A stretch of DNA of 11,676 nucleotides from the NCBI GenBank assembly GCA_036939355.1, contig JALLAP010001531.1:1-11676 (forward strand), in the 5' to 3' direction. The position numbers were made by a program, and so were the translations under genes. The notes under the pieces were generated by a model. It was not told the DNA's origin. It saw only the letters and a program-made list of their open reading frames with translations, and did no database searches. This DNA is from Thalassiosira profunda (lineage: Eukaryota > Bacillariophyta > Thalassiosirophyceae > Thalassiosirales > Thalassiosiraceae). Positions 1-7,031 of this stretch are shown one piece after another. Position 1 is the stretch's first letter, and each line of letters begins with the position of its first letter.

Positions 1-915
1 CTGATGCGCGGGATGCCCGGGGGCGGCATGGGCGGCGCCCCCTCCGACGGCCCCACGCCCGACTGCTCCGAGAAGGTCCACGTCTCCTCCCTCGCCCTCC
101 TCAAAATGCTCAAGCACGGCCGCGCCGGCGTCCCCATGGAGGTCATGGGCCTCATGCTCGGCCAGTTCGTCGACGAGTACACCATCAACTGCGTCGACGT
201 CTTCGCCATGCCGCAGAGCGGGACGTCCGTGAGCGTCGAGGCGGTCGATCCGGTGTTCCAGACGAAGATGCTCGACATGTTGGGGCAGACGGGGCGGGGG
301 GAGATGGTCGTGGGGTGGTACCACTCCCACCCCGGCTTCGGGTGCTGGCTGTCGTCGACGGACATCAACACCCAATCGTCGTTCGAGGCCCTCAACGCCC
401 GGGCGGTGGCGCTCGTCGTCGACCCCATCCAATCCGTCAAGGGGAAGGTCGTCATCGACTGCTTCCGCCTCATCAATCCCCAATTGATGATGCTGGGGCA
501 GGAACCGCGGCAGACGACCTCCAACGTGGGACATCTCAACAAGCCGTCGATTCAGGCGCTCATCCACGGCCTCAACCGCCACTACTACTCCATCGTCATC
601 GACTACCGGAAGAACGAATTGGAGGAGCAGATGCTCATGAACCTCCACAAGCGGAATTGGACGTCCGGGTTGACGGTGGAGCGGTTCGAGGACCGGCAGG
701 AGAAGAACGAGGGGATTGTGGACAGGATGCTGAAGTTGACGGAGGATTACAACGAGCGGATCGTGCAGGAGGAGGGGAAGACGAGCGAGGAAGTGTTGGT
801 TGAGAATGTGGGGAAGATCGATCCCAAGAAGCATTTGGAGAGTTGCGTGGCGGATCTGATGAGCGCCAACATCATCCAGTGTTTGGGGACGATGCTGGAC
901 ACGGTCATCTTTTGA
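1..915 (+). CDS. RPN11: 26S proteasome lid subunit Rpn11/PSMD14, JAMM-family deubiquitinase (5' end at window edge)
   Basis: Zinc metalloprotease of the proteasome regulatory lid that cuts ubiquitin chains from substrates as they are translocated. The sequence shows the full JAMM/MPN+ signature: Glu46 in [11 protein letters not shown], then His107-x-His109 and Ser117/Asp120 in [16 protein letters not shown] (numbered from the ATG at base 4). The surrounding protein is almost colinear with plant and animal Rpn11, including [48 protein letters not shown] and the C-terminal MLDTVIF. It ends at TGA 913-915 and has no intron here. The frame is open to base 1 and family members carry several residues before the Gly/Met-rich stretch (human is 310 aa, 303 seen here). 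The real start is therefore probably just upstream and the ATG at base 4 may be internal. Identity is near certain; only the N-terminus is unresolved. Confidence 0.97.
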   Translation: MMRGMPGGGMGGAPSDGPTPDCSEKVHVSSLALLKMLKHGRAGVPMEVMGLMLGQFVDEYTINCVDVFAMPQSGTSVSVEAVDPVFQTKMLDMLGQTGRGEMVVGWYHSHPGFGCWLSSTDINTQSSFEALNARAVALVVDPIQSVKGKVVIDCFRLINPQLMMLGQEPRQTTSNVGHLNKPSIQALIHGLNRHYYSIVIDYRKNELEEQMLMNLHKRNWTSGLTVERFEDRQEKNEGIVDRMLKLTEDYNERIVQEEGKTSEEVLVENVGKIDPKKHLESCVADLMSANIIQCLGTMLDTVIF

Positions 916-1040
916 GAGGGTTGGGTGTGGCTAGAGAATATCAAGCCTATCACCTGAGATGGTTCACATTCATATGCCCGTTCTGATTTCCGTATACTAG
1001 TATTGAACACAGTCCGGGACAATGAGCAGGGCCATGCCAA
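916..1040. other. Convergent 3' intergenic spacer, Rpn11 / DnaJ
   Basis: This 125 bp gap lies between the Rpn11 stop and the DnaJ stop on the opposite strand. It must hold both 3' UTRs and both polyadenylation sites, so the transcripts probably overlap. No AATAAA is visible on either strand and no strong hairpin was noticed. Confidence 0.6.
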
Positions 1041-2189
1041 TCAATCATCTGTTATCACAAACTCTATCAGCACGGCTCCCACCCCGCTTTTGGTCGCCAT
1101 TCCCCGGCCCTCCACCCGCATCGTCTCCCCGGACCGCGCGCCCTTCTTCGTTTCGATCTCCAGCGCGCTCCCGTCCGGCAGTGGCAGTCGCAACTTTGCC
1201 CCCCTCTCGGCCTGCCGCGGCGTCAGCTTGCACTTCCACAGCAGGTCGTTCCCTATCCTCTGCAAAAAGGAATGCTTCTTTTCCCTCACTACGAAGGTGA
1301 TTTTAGGATACTCCGCCTCCATCCCGGTTTCGGGATTGATGGAGCGGGAGGCGTCGAACTTTATCTTCGTCCCGTCCTTCCACCCCGGCTTTATTCGGAT
1401 GCTGTACACCTTCTCCCCCGCTGACGGATAGGACACCTTGAGCTTCTTGGTGCATCCTTTGCTCAAATCCTCCAAACTGCAATAGACCGGCTTGGTGTAT
1501 TCTCTCTGTCGTCTCGGTTGTTGCGGCTTCGTTCGTTGTTGCCCTCCAAAGGGATTGCCAAACCCGCCGCCAAATGCATTTCCCATCCCGGGATGCGCTC
1601 CCCCGTCGCCGCTCCGGGGATCCCGCCCCATCGGCACCCCGCCCATCATCTGGCGCAGTATCGATTCGAGGTCGACGGAGGCAAAGTCCCCGTCGCCGCC
1701 GGGTGCGGATCCCATTCCACCGCCCATCCCGCCGGGCATCCCGCCGAACATGCCGCCCATTCCTCCCCCGGGAAAGCCCCCGCCGCCAAAATGGAAGGTC
1801 TGCGTGCCCCCTCCACCTCCGCCGGGGCCGCCCATCCCGCCCATCCCTCCCGTGGCACCGTCGAACATGCCCGGTGAGAAATTCGGGTCCAAACTTCGCT
1901 CCCCATATCGGTCGTACAACTTGCGCTTGTCCTCGTCCCCCAGCCACTCGTACGCCTTGGCCACCTCCTTGAATTTCTTTTCGGCGCCCTCCCGCTGTGC
2001 CTCGGGGACCTTGTCGGGATGGTTTTTGAGGGCTGCTTTGCGATACGCCTTTTTGATGTCGGATGCCGAGGCCGTTCGCGGGATGCCCAGGGTTTTGTAC
2101 AGGTCGGACGCCGCCGCGGCGAGGACCGCGGCAGAAAAGCACGCCCAGAGCCCGGCGGCTAGGAGGAGAGACATCGCTCGTCCCCGCAT
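1041..2189 (-). CDS. Type II (DNAJB1/Sis1-like) DnaJ co-chaperone with N-terminal signal peptide
   Basis: An Hsp40 co-chaperone that delivers clients to an Hsp70 and stimulates its ATPase. From the chosen ATG (2189-2187) it is 382 aa: a signal peptide at about 1-27 (basic MRGR, a hydrophobic Leu/Ala core, AAAA), a J domain at about 29-96 with HPD at 57-59, a Gly/Met-rich linker at about 107-216, and the DnaJ C-terminal substrate-binding domains at about 234-382. There is no CxxCxGxG zinc finger, so it is type II. It stops at FVITDD, short of the C-terminal dimerisation segment of DNAJB1, and has no KDEL-type retention signal. The ATG sits in CCACAATG (A at -3) and puts the hydrophobic segment at the very N-terminus. 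In-frame ATGs at 2240, 2282 and 2321 would add a long non-hydrophobic head. Cleavage would place it in the ER or secretory path, with a BiP-type Hsp70 as inferred partner. No introns. Confidence 0.92.
   Translation of the reverse strand: MRGRAMSLLLAAGLWACFSAAVLAAAASDLYKTLGIPRTASASDIKKAYRKAALKNHPDKVPEAQREGAEKKFKEVAKAYEWLGDEDKRKLYDRYGERSLDPNFSPGMFDGATGGMGGMGGPGGGGGGTQTFHFGGGGFPGGGMGGMFGGMPGGMGGGMGSAPGGDGDFASVDLESILRQMMGGVPMGRDPRSGDGGAHPGMGNAFGGGFGNPFGGQQRTKPQQPRRQREYTKPVYCSLEDLSKGCTKKLKVSYPSAGEKVYSIRIKPGWKDGTKIKFDASRSINPETGMEAEYPKITFVVREKKHSFLQRIGNDLLWKCKLTPRQAERGAKLRLPLPDGSALEIETKKGARSGETMRVEGRGMATKSGVGAVLIEFVITDD
1706..1870 (-). repeat. Gly/Met-rich low-complexity tract within the DnaJ gene
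   Basis: The DnaJ linker is encoded by degenerate GGMGG / GGMPGG / GGGG units, read on the + strand as recurring CCGCCCAT and CCGCCGGG-like blocks. It is the G/F-type flexible linker of DnaJ proteins with Met and Gly dominating over Phe. The same tract creates a long open proline-rich frame on the + strand, which is a shadow and not a gene. Confidence 0.75.
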
Positions 2190-2756
2190 TGTGGTGCTGG
2201 CTTCGCCCGCTTCCTCTTCACAGCCTCTTCTTCCTACCATATTATCCTCCTTCCTCCTCTCAAACTGCCGAAGGGAATACATGCGGGGTATTGTACCATG
2301 GTAACTACTGCTAACTTTCACACACTACTAACAGCTGTAGATTTGCACCTTATATTTGTTCCCTGTGGCCGTCCCGCTAGTTCTTTGATTTTCTGATCTC
2401 TGCCTCCCTCCTCACTTCCCAGCACCCACCCGCCCCCTCCGTCGACTCAACCGCCCCAGCTCCATCTGCAGTCTTCCGGCGGCCTCGCGCGGCGTGTGCG
2501 GAGAGACAGAGGCATTTGCCCTCGCAGAATCGCCTTGGAGCATCGGCAGTCGAATCAAGACATTCGACACGCTGACACGCGTCCACTGCACTCCCGGCAA
2601 TTATCGCGAGCAGCGCCACCACTCTGCCGGATCTCCCTCGCCGCCATCCCCTCGCCGTCCCGCCCCCTTCCCATCAGAGCAATGCCGTCCCTTCTCCGGC
2701 TTGCCAGCGGCGGCGAACCCGCCCCCAACGCCCGTCGCGGCGCCCGCGCGAGCAAG
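2190..2756. promoter_or_regulatory. Divergent upstream region shared by DnaJ (-) and the membrane-protein gene (+)
   Basis: These 567 bp separate the two chosen start codons and must contain both promoters and 5' UTRs. The part nearest DnaJ (2290-2400) is the most AT-rich stretch here. On the - strand it carries TATAAG at 2354-2349, about 160 bp upstream of the DnaJ ATG, a plausible but untested TATA element. The frame of the + strand gene is open from about base 2496, but the first in-frame ATG is at 2682, so the earlier part is leader. I saw no clear heat-shock element (alternating GAA/TTC). Confidence 0.5.
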
Positions 2757-5700
2757 ATGCCATCATCGAGTCGGGCGATGCTCCTCCTGGCATTGGCCCT
2801 CCTCCTCCAACCCCCCTCCGCCGTGGCGGAAACCCTGGCGGGGGAGGAGGCAATGAGAATGTCCCATCGCCGTGGGACCGACGGCGGCGCGTGGGGCGCG
2901 GAGTTCCCGCTCCGCCGCGGCCTCCCCGCGGGTGCCCCCGGGGGCGACGGCCGCAATGACGGCCTCGCGCTGGCGCGCCGCCGGGTCCTGGGCAAGCGAC
3001 GACTCGGGGCACTGCTCGCACGTCGGGGGAGCGAGGCTGCTTCCGAGGCTCCCTCCCATGCCCCCTCCAATGCCGCCGCCTCGCAGCGCGGGGGCATTGG
3101 AACCGCGTCCAATGCCCCCGCGGAAGGGAGGGGCGGGGCGTGCGTCAACTGCCACGCCCTCTTCCAAATCCAAATCGACGTCGGGGGGCGATGCCCCGCG
3201 CCTCCTTCCTCCGCGGCGGCGCGGCCGTGGGAGGGACACGCGTGGTTCCTCTCGCTGGAGGGACTGGGCCGCCGCAACAATGACGGGGGATTGGTTTGGG
3301 CGGACCGCCCGCTGGACCTGCGGTGCGCGCCCACTGCCAGGTCGGGTTCTGGAGGTTCTATGGAGGGCGCGGGAGAGGGAGGCAGTGGCTCCCACGACGC
3401 GGTGGGAGGGTCCCGCCGCGAGGGGACGGCGGCGTTCGCGTGCCGCACCGTGGCGCGGCTGCTCGTCCCGTACGCCTCCCTCGCGAACCGGACGGGCGGT
3501 GCGCGGGAGGTGGCGGTCCTCGCGTCGCTGCGGCGGGGGTCGAATTCCACCCGGGCGGAGGGGGCGCGGGTCGTCGACCGGCGGCTCGTCCACGTGATCG
3601 TTCCTGGCAGCGGGAATGTGGAAGGGGACGCGGGCGCGGGGGGCGGCGGCGTCCGCGATCCCGTCTACTCGTTCGAGCTGCGCGATCGAGTGTCGGTTGG
3701 CGCGTCGGACGCGTCGACGGAGGGGCGCGGCGAACGCGCCGTGCACGTCGGGCCTTCTCCCGCCGAGGAGGGCGCGCAGCGCGTGCTAGCGGCCTGTCTC
3801 GTGGGCGTGCTGGGCGGAGTGGTTGTCCTCGTCGCCGTGGCGAAGCTCGTGGAAGTCGAGGTGGCGGAAGGAGAGAGCGAGGAGCTTTTGGAGGAGGCAC
3901 CGACCTCGCCCGGCGTGTGGGAGCAGGAGGAGGCGTCCGGCGCTGCACGGACGAGCGCCCGAGCGCAACTGATATTCTCTCCCGTTTCGCACTCGCCGGG
4001 GGGACAACCAGAGGCCGGTGCCCCTCCCCGCTCCGGGCTGGACGACGACGAGATGGATCGTTTCCAAACTCCCAACGAAGAGAGCTCGCGCTCCGGGCTT
4101 GACAATGACGAGTTGGATCAATTCCAAGCACCTCTTGGCGAAGAGGACTCGCGGGCCGACGATGGAGAGGACTCGCGGCCCGATGACGGAGATGACGAAG
4201 GTGCAGCGGACGAATTCGAGAGCAGCCTCCACGACGAGAGCGGCTCGTTGGGCGAAGACAGCGAGGATGCGGACCTGGATGTCATGGGAGTCGAGACCCT
4301 CGAGCACGCGCTGGCGAGGAGGAAGGAGGAGGCAGAGATGGAGGGCAACATTCTCGATCTGTGCGACAGCGACGCCGAAAACGGCAGCCTCAGTGCAAAC
4401 GACGAGATTGCCAAAGAGGTCGTGGACGTCGAGAAGGCAGTGGAGGGATTCGAGAGCAACGTGCTCGGCGACGAAGCGCGTTCGACCGATGACGGTTTCG
4501 TGGACGAAGGCAGCGCAAACGAAGAGGCAGCCGAAAAGGAAGTGGACATCGAGGAGGAAGTGGAGGAGGAGAAGCTGGAGGTAGACGAGGAGGAAATGGA
4601 GGAAGAGGAGGCGCGGTCTTGGCCAACGAAGACCCCCGCGGCGCACAAAGCTCCCACCTCCCCGTCGCAATTGTTGACGGGCCTCGACCGCGTCAACAGG
4701 GACCGCAGCCCGACGTTCCCGGAGGACAAACAGAACCCCAGCGGCGCGGCCACGCCCTACTCTGAGCGGAAGGGGACGGGGTGCGTCCGGACCCGGCTGA
4801 CCTACGCCAATGCCCTCTCGCGCGCCTCGAAAGGAAACAATGATCGGGCAGTGGCGTCGCCTTTGCAGGAGCCAACTCGCAATGCAGACGAGAATGCTGG
4901 CAGTGAGGCTTCGACTTTCTTGAACAACGCTGCGATGCAGCTCGAGACGTACTCTCCTCAGTCTTGCGTCGGCGAAGAGAATCCCTTGCCATCCAGCAAC
5001 ACCCTGTCGATGGCGGAGAGGCCCAATGCCGGGGCGCAGGCCGAGGGATGTGGAGACGTACTCGCTCCCGAGGTGGTCGCTCAAGCCGATGCACAGCTTT
5101 CACAGAACGACGCACTGAAAGCGAAGATCCTGGAGGCGGCGATGCAAGAGCAAATCTCGATGAGCCAGACTGCAGAGGTGGGTGAGACGCGATATTCCCC
5201 GAATGCTGCAGGCGTCGCTGGCGATGCAACTCAGCAAGAGGCCGAAGAATCGAGCGCTCCTAGCGCTACACTTCGGTTGGAGACGCACTTTTCACAGCTC
5301 CTGGCGGAGGACGATGCTCCTTTGCCGCGCAGCAACACGTTCTCGATGGAGGAGAAGCCCAGCAGCGAGAAGGCCGAGGAAGAATGCGATGACACTGCTG
5401 AAGGAGTTGTTGAAGATGCTAGTGCCTTGACTCCCAACAACGTGGCTCTTGACCGTCCGGCGCGCAGTGCCCAGCGGCCGATTAGCTACACGGAGCCGAC
5501 CATCAGCTCCAAGCTCCGGAGTGGCGACGTCGTTTTCCCAAAGGCGCCTCTCCTCAGCAGTGAAGCAGGCTTGAGTGCTTCGAACGACGTGGAAGACGAA
5601 ATAATTCGCGTGCAGAAAGATGCTGGTGATGAGACCAACACGCAAGCGGAGGAGGTCGATACTGTGGGCGCTGGAGACTGCAACGAGGGAAGGAAAGCCA

Positions 5701-6584
5701 TGGAGAATGACAGCGTGGAATCGCCACCGGAGATAGACAAGAGCGCTGACGTCACTTCTTTCAATCCAATTGTGATGGCACCGAAGAAAGCCCGTCCCAG
5801 TGACGCCGAGGAACGGCCCTCTCCTATCGAGTCGTCGAATCCCAGCGTCAGCTCGAGCGCCACCACGGAGAGGACCCACAATGGCAAGCCAAAATCTCCT
5901 GTTGTCGATCGCGATGACGAACGGAGCCACTGCGAGGATGTCTCGAGCCAGGCCTCGTATCAGGTGGTCACCACTAGTGGCAAGCGCCAACGCAAGCCTG
6001 CCACAGCTTCCTGCGCTCGCGTTTCGACGAGCCCCGTCGACAAGGAGAACCAGATGTCGCCGGCGCGTTCTCCTGGGATGGGGGGATCGCCAGAGGTCTC
6101 TTTTGGCCAGGAGGATGGATGCTTCGGTGGCGACGAGAACGGTCCTTCGTCTCCCGCGCGCTTGCCTCTATCGAACCGATCGGCGAACGAAGGGCTCTTT
6201 CTGTACCCCAACAGCGACTGCCCCTCTCCTTCGTCGACGGTGGCCGCAACTGTTCACGACTTTGCGGTCAAGAGGGAGCGTCCCGTCCCGCTTCCCAGTG
6301 GTGGGGAGGGCCAAAGCAAACGGTTTGGGGCTTCTCCGGAGCACTTTCGCTCTTCCAATGACGATCCCAGCCGCAGCAGCTCGATCGAGTACGGGTCCCA
6401 GCGGTGGAGCTCGCGGGAGCGAGAGGAGTTGTCGAGGGAGAAGCAACGCTCCAAGAAGGAGAAGAGGAGCATCCTGAAGAGGCTCCTGGCGACGAAGTCG
6501 AATGCCGACGATCGACGCTCCACGCTTCCTGACTTTGCCGAGGAGGAGGTTCCAAAGAGGTCGAGTTCGCCGGGCTTCGACTAA
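2757..6584 (+). CDS. Unrecognised type I membrane protein with long acidic Ser/Pro-rich cytoplasmic tail
   Basis: I do not recognise a family. From the ATG at 2757 (A at -3) it encodes 1275 aa without introns. Visible order: signal peptide about 1-24 (MLLLALALLL core, then SAVAE); a lumenal/extracellular region about 25-342 with five cysteines (129, 132, 146, 190, 229) and two N-glycosylation sequons (N244-R-T, N263-S-T); one transmembrane helix at 343-362 (VLAACLVGVLGGVVVLVAVA); then a 913-residue tail. The tail is very acidic to about 620, then rich in Ser, Pro, Glu and many SP/TP sites, with a KEN tripeptide at 1096-1098, and ends in a strongly basic segment (KQRSKKEKRSILKRLL). The tail looks disordered and has duplicated blocks. 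An upstream in-frame ATG at 2682 would add 25 residues and lengthen the signal sequence. Long open frame, signal peptide and TM in the expected order support a real gene; function unknown. Confidence 0.8.
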   Translation: MPSSSRAMLLLALALLLQPPSAVAETLAGEEAMRMSHRRGTDGGAWGAEFPLRRGLPAGAPGGDGRNDGLALARRRVLGKRRLGALLARRGSEAASEAPSHAPSNAAASQRGGIGTASNAPAEGRGGACVNCHALFQIQIDVGGRCPAPPSSAAARPWEGHAWFLSLEGLGRRNNDGGLVWADRPLDLRCAPTARSGSGGSMEGAGEGGSGSHDAVGGSRREGTAAFACRTVARLLVPYASLANRTGGAREVAVLASLRRGSNSTRAEGARVVDRRLVHVIVPGSGNVEGDAGAGGGGVRDPVYSFELRDRVSVGASDASTEGRGERAVHVGPSPAEEGAQRVLAACLVGVLGGVVVLVAVAKLVEVEVAEGESEELLEEAPTSPGVWEQEEASGAARTSARAQLIFSPVSHSPGGQPEAGAPPRSGLDDDEMDRFQTPNEESSRSGLDNDELDQFQAPLGEEDSRADDGEDSRPDDGDDEGAADEFESSLHDESGSLGEDSEDADLDVMGVETLEHALARRKEEAEMEGNILDLCDSDAENGSLSANDEIAKEVVDVEKAVEGFESNVLGDEARSTDDGFVDEGSANEEAAEKEVDIEEEVEEEKLEVDEEEMEEEEARSWPTKTPAAHKAPTSPSQLLTGLDRVNRDRSPTFPEDKQNPSGAATPYSERKGTGCVRTRLTYANALSRASKGNNDRAVASPLQEPTRNADENAGSEASTFLNNAAMQLETYSPQSCVGEENPLPSSNTLSMAERPNAGAQAEGCGDVLAPEVVAQADAQLSQNDALKAKILEAAMQEQISMSQTAEVGETRYSPNAAGVAGDATQQEAEESSAPSATLRLETHFSQLLAEDDAPLPRSNTFSMEEKPSSEKAEEECDDTAEGVVEDASALTPNNVALDRPARSAQRPISYTEPTISSKLRSGDVVFPKAPLLSSEAGLSASNDVEDEIIRVQKDAGDETNTQAEEVDTVGAGDCNEGRKAMENDSVESPPEIDKSADVTSFNPIVMAPKKARPSDAEERPSPIESSNPSVSSSATTERTHNGKPKSPVVDRDDERSHCEDVSSQASYQVVTTSGKRQRKPATASCARVSTSPVDKENQMSPARSPGMGGSPEVSFGQEDGCFGGDENGPSSPARLPLSNRSANEGLFLYPNSDCPSPSSTVAATVHDFAVKRERPVPLPSGGEGQSKRFGASPEHFRSSNDDPSRSSSIEYGSQRWSSREREELSREKQRSKKEKRSILKRLLATKSNADDRRSTLPDFAEEEVPKRSSSPGFD
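3783..3842 (+). other. Predicted single transmembrane helix of the membrane protein
   Basis: Twenty codons encode an uninterrupted run of Val, Leu, Ala, Gly and one Cys, flanked by Arg before and Lys after. It is the only such run after the signal peptide. With a cleaved signal peptide it gives an N-out, C-in orientation. Confidence 0.8.
4029..4148 (+). repeat. Two tandem 60-bp coding units in the acidic tail
   Basis: Two adjacent in-frame 20-residue units both begin RSGLD. The first reads on as DDEMDRFQTP and the second as NDELDQFQAP. At the DNA level both begin CGCTCCGGGCT and share most later codons. A shorter RxDDGxD pair follows at about 4157-4200. This is recent tandem duplication inside the coding sequence. 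Confidence 0.85.
4545..4612 (+). repeat. Glu-rich low-complexity stretch
   Basis: A run of GAG/GAA codons encodes an almost all-acidic segment (EEEVEEEKLEVDEEEMEEEE). It lies within the disordered tail of the membrane protein. Confidence 0.8.
4941..5078 (+). repeat. Dispersed duplication in the tail, copy 1
   Basis: This block of about 46 residues starts LET and contains PLPSSNTLSM, then an acidic/Ala segment ending EVV. It matches the block at 5277-5411 in order and spacing (LET, then PLPxSNTxSMxE, then a Cys-Asp/Gly pair, then VV). Both copies share CAGCAACAC and TCGATGG at the DNA level. Confidence 0.75.
5277..5411 (+). repeat. Dispersed duplication in the tail, copy 2
   Basis: This is the second copy of the block at 4941-5078, reading LET, then PLPRSNTFSMEEKP, then an acidic segment ending GVV. 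Divergence is moderate, with small length differences, so the duplication is older than the 60-bp tandem at 4029-4148. Confidence 0.75.
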
Positions 6585-7031
6585 TCCTGCGGAGAGTTTG
6601 GAGTCGGGATTGTACAGCAAGGTCTTGCGCTTGTGGGTATCGTTCATCGTTGCATAGAACATCAGCCATCGTCGTCGTCTATCTATCTCCCCTAAATAAT
6701 GCCCCCATCAGAATCACAAACAGGCCTCCTTGACACATCCGTAGAGGAGAGGAAGGTTGGCACGGGTTCAAGTGGCAAGGAGTCCCAATACCTCGATGTC
6801 TCAGTGCGGTACCAAAGCAAGTCTCAGTCGTCTCACTGTGTGAATCTGGTGAATCTCAAAGCGATGGTGGGAGATCTGCATCTGTGGTGGAAGCAGAAGG
6901 CAGGTGCAACGCTGCAACGCGAGTTTGTGGCGGAAATGGCAGCATGGTGGCTCGATAGACGCTCATTTTCCACGACGTAGCCTTCATCATTGGCGTGGCC
7001 CTCCTTTTTTGGCCTGCAGCACTCGCACAAA
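6585..7031. promoter_or_regulatory. Intergenic region: 3' UTR of the membrane-protein gene and Puf promoter/5' leader
   Basis: These 447 bp separate two genes on the same strand. G+C is visibly lower than in the gene to the left. I see no tRNA, long repeat or clear TATA box near the Puf start. There is a 93-codon ATG-initiated frame at 6699-6980, but it shows no recognisable domain; it may be chance or an upstream ORF in the Puf leader. A T-run (TTTTTT) sits at about 7004-7009, close to the Puf ATG. Confidence 0.45.

Noticed and set aside
1492..2304. Long proline-rich open frame on the + strand opposite DnaJ
   Set aside because: It is the mirror of the Gly-rich DnaJ linker and J domain on the - strand; it has no domain of its own and the DnaJ frame carries all conserved residues.
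2190..2500. Heat-shock element upstream of the DnaJ gene
   Set aside because: Isolated TTC and GAA triplets are present but no array of three properly spaced alternating units.
2496..2756. Possible longer N-terminus of the membrane protein
   Set aside because: The open frame begins at a GTG, not an ATG. The first ATG at 2682 remains possible, but 2757 gives a normal-length signal peptide.
2555..5084. Several long open frames antisense to, or shifted from, the membrane-protein gene
   Set aside because: High G+C removes stop codons in all frames. These are Arg/Pro/Ala-rich with no conserved motif, while the + strand frame has signal peptide, TM and structured repeats.
6699..6980. 93-codon ATG-initiated frame between the membrane-protein and Puf genes
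   Set aside because: No recognisable domain, atypical composition and no splice or context support; more likely chance or an upstream ORF in the Puf leader.
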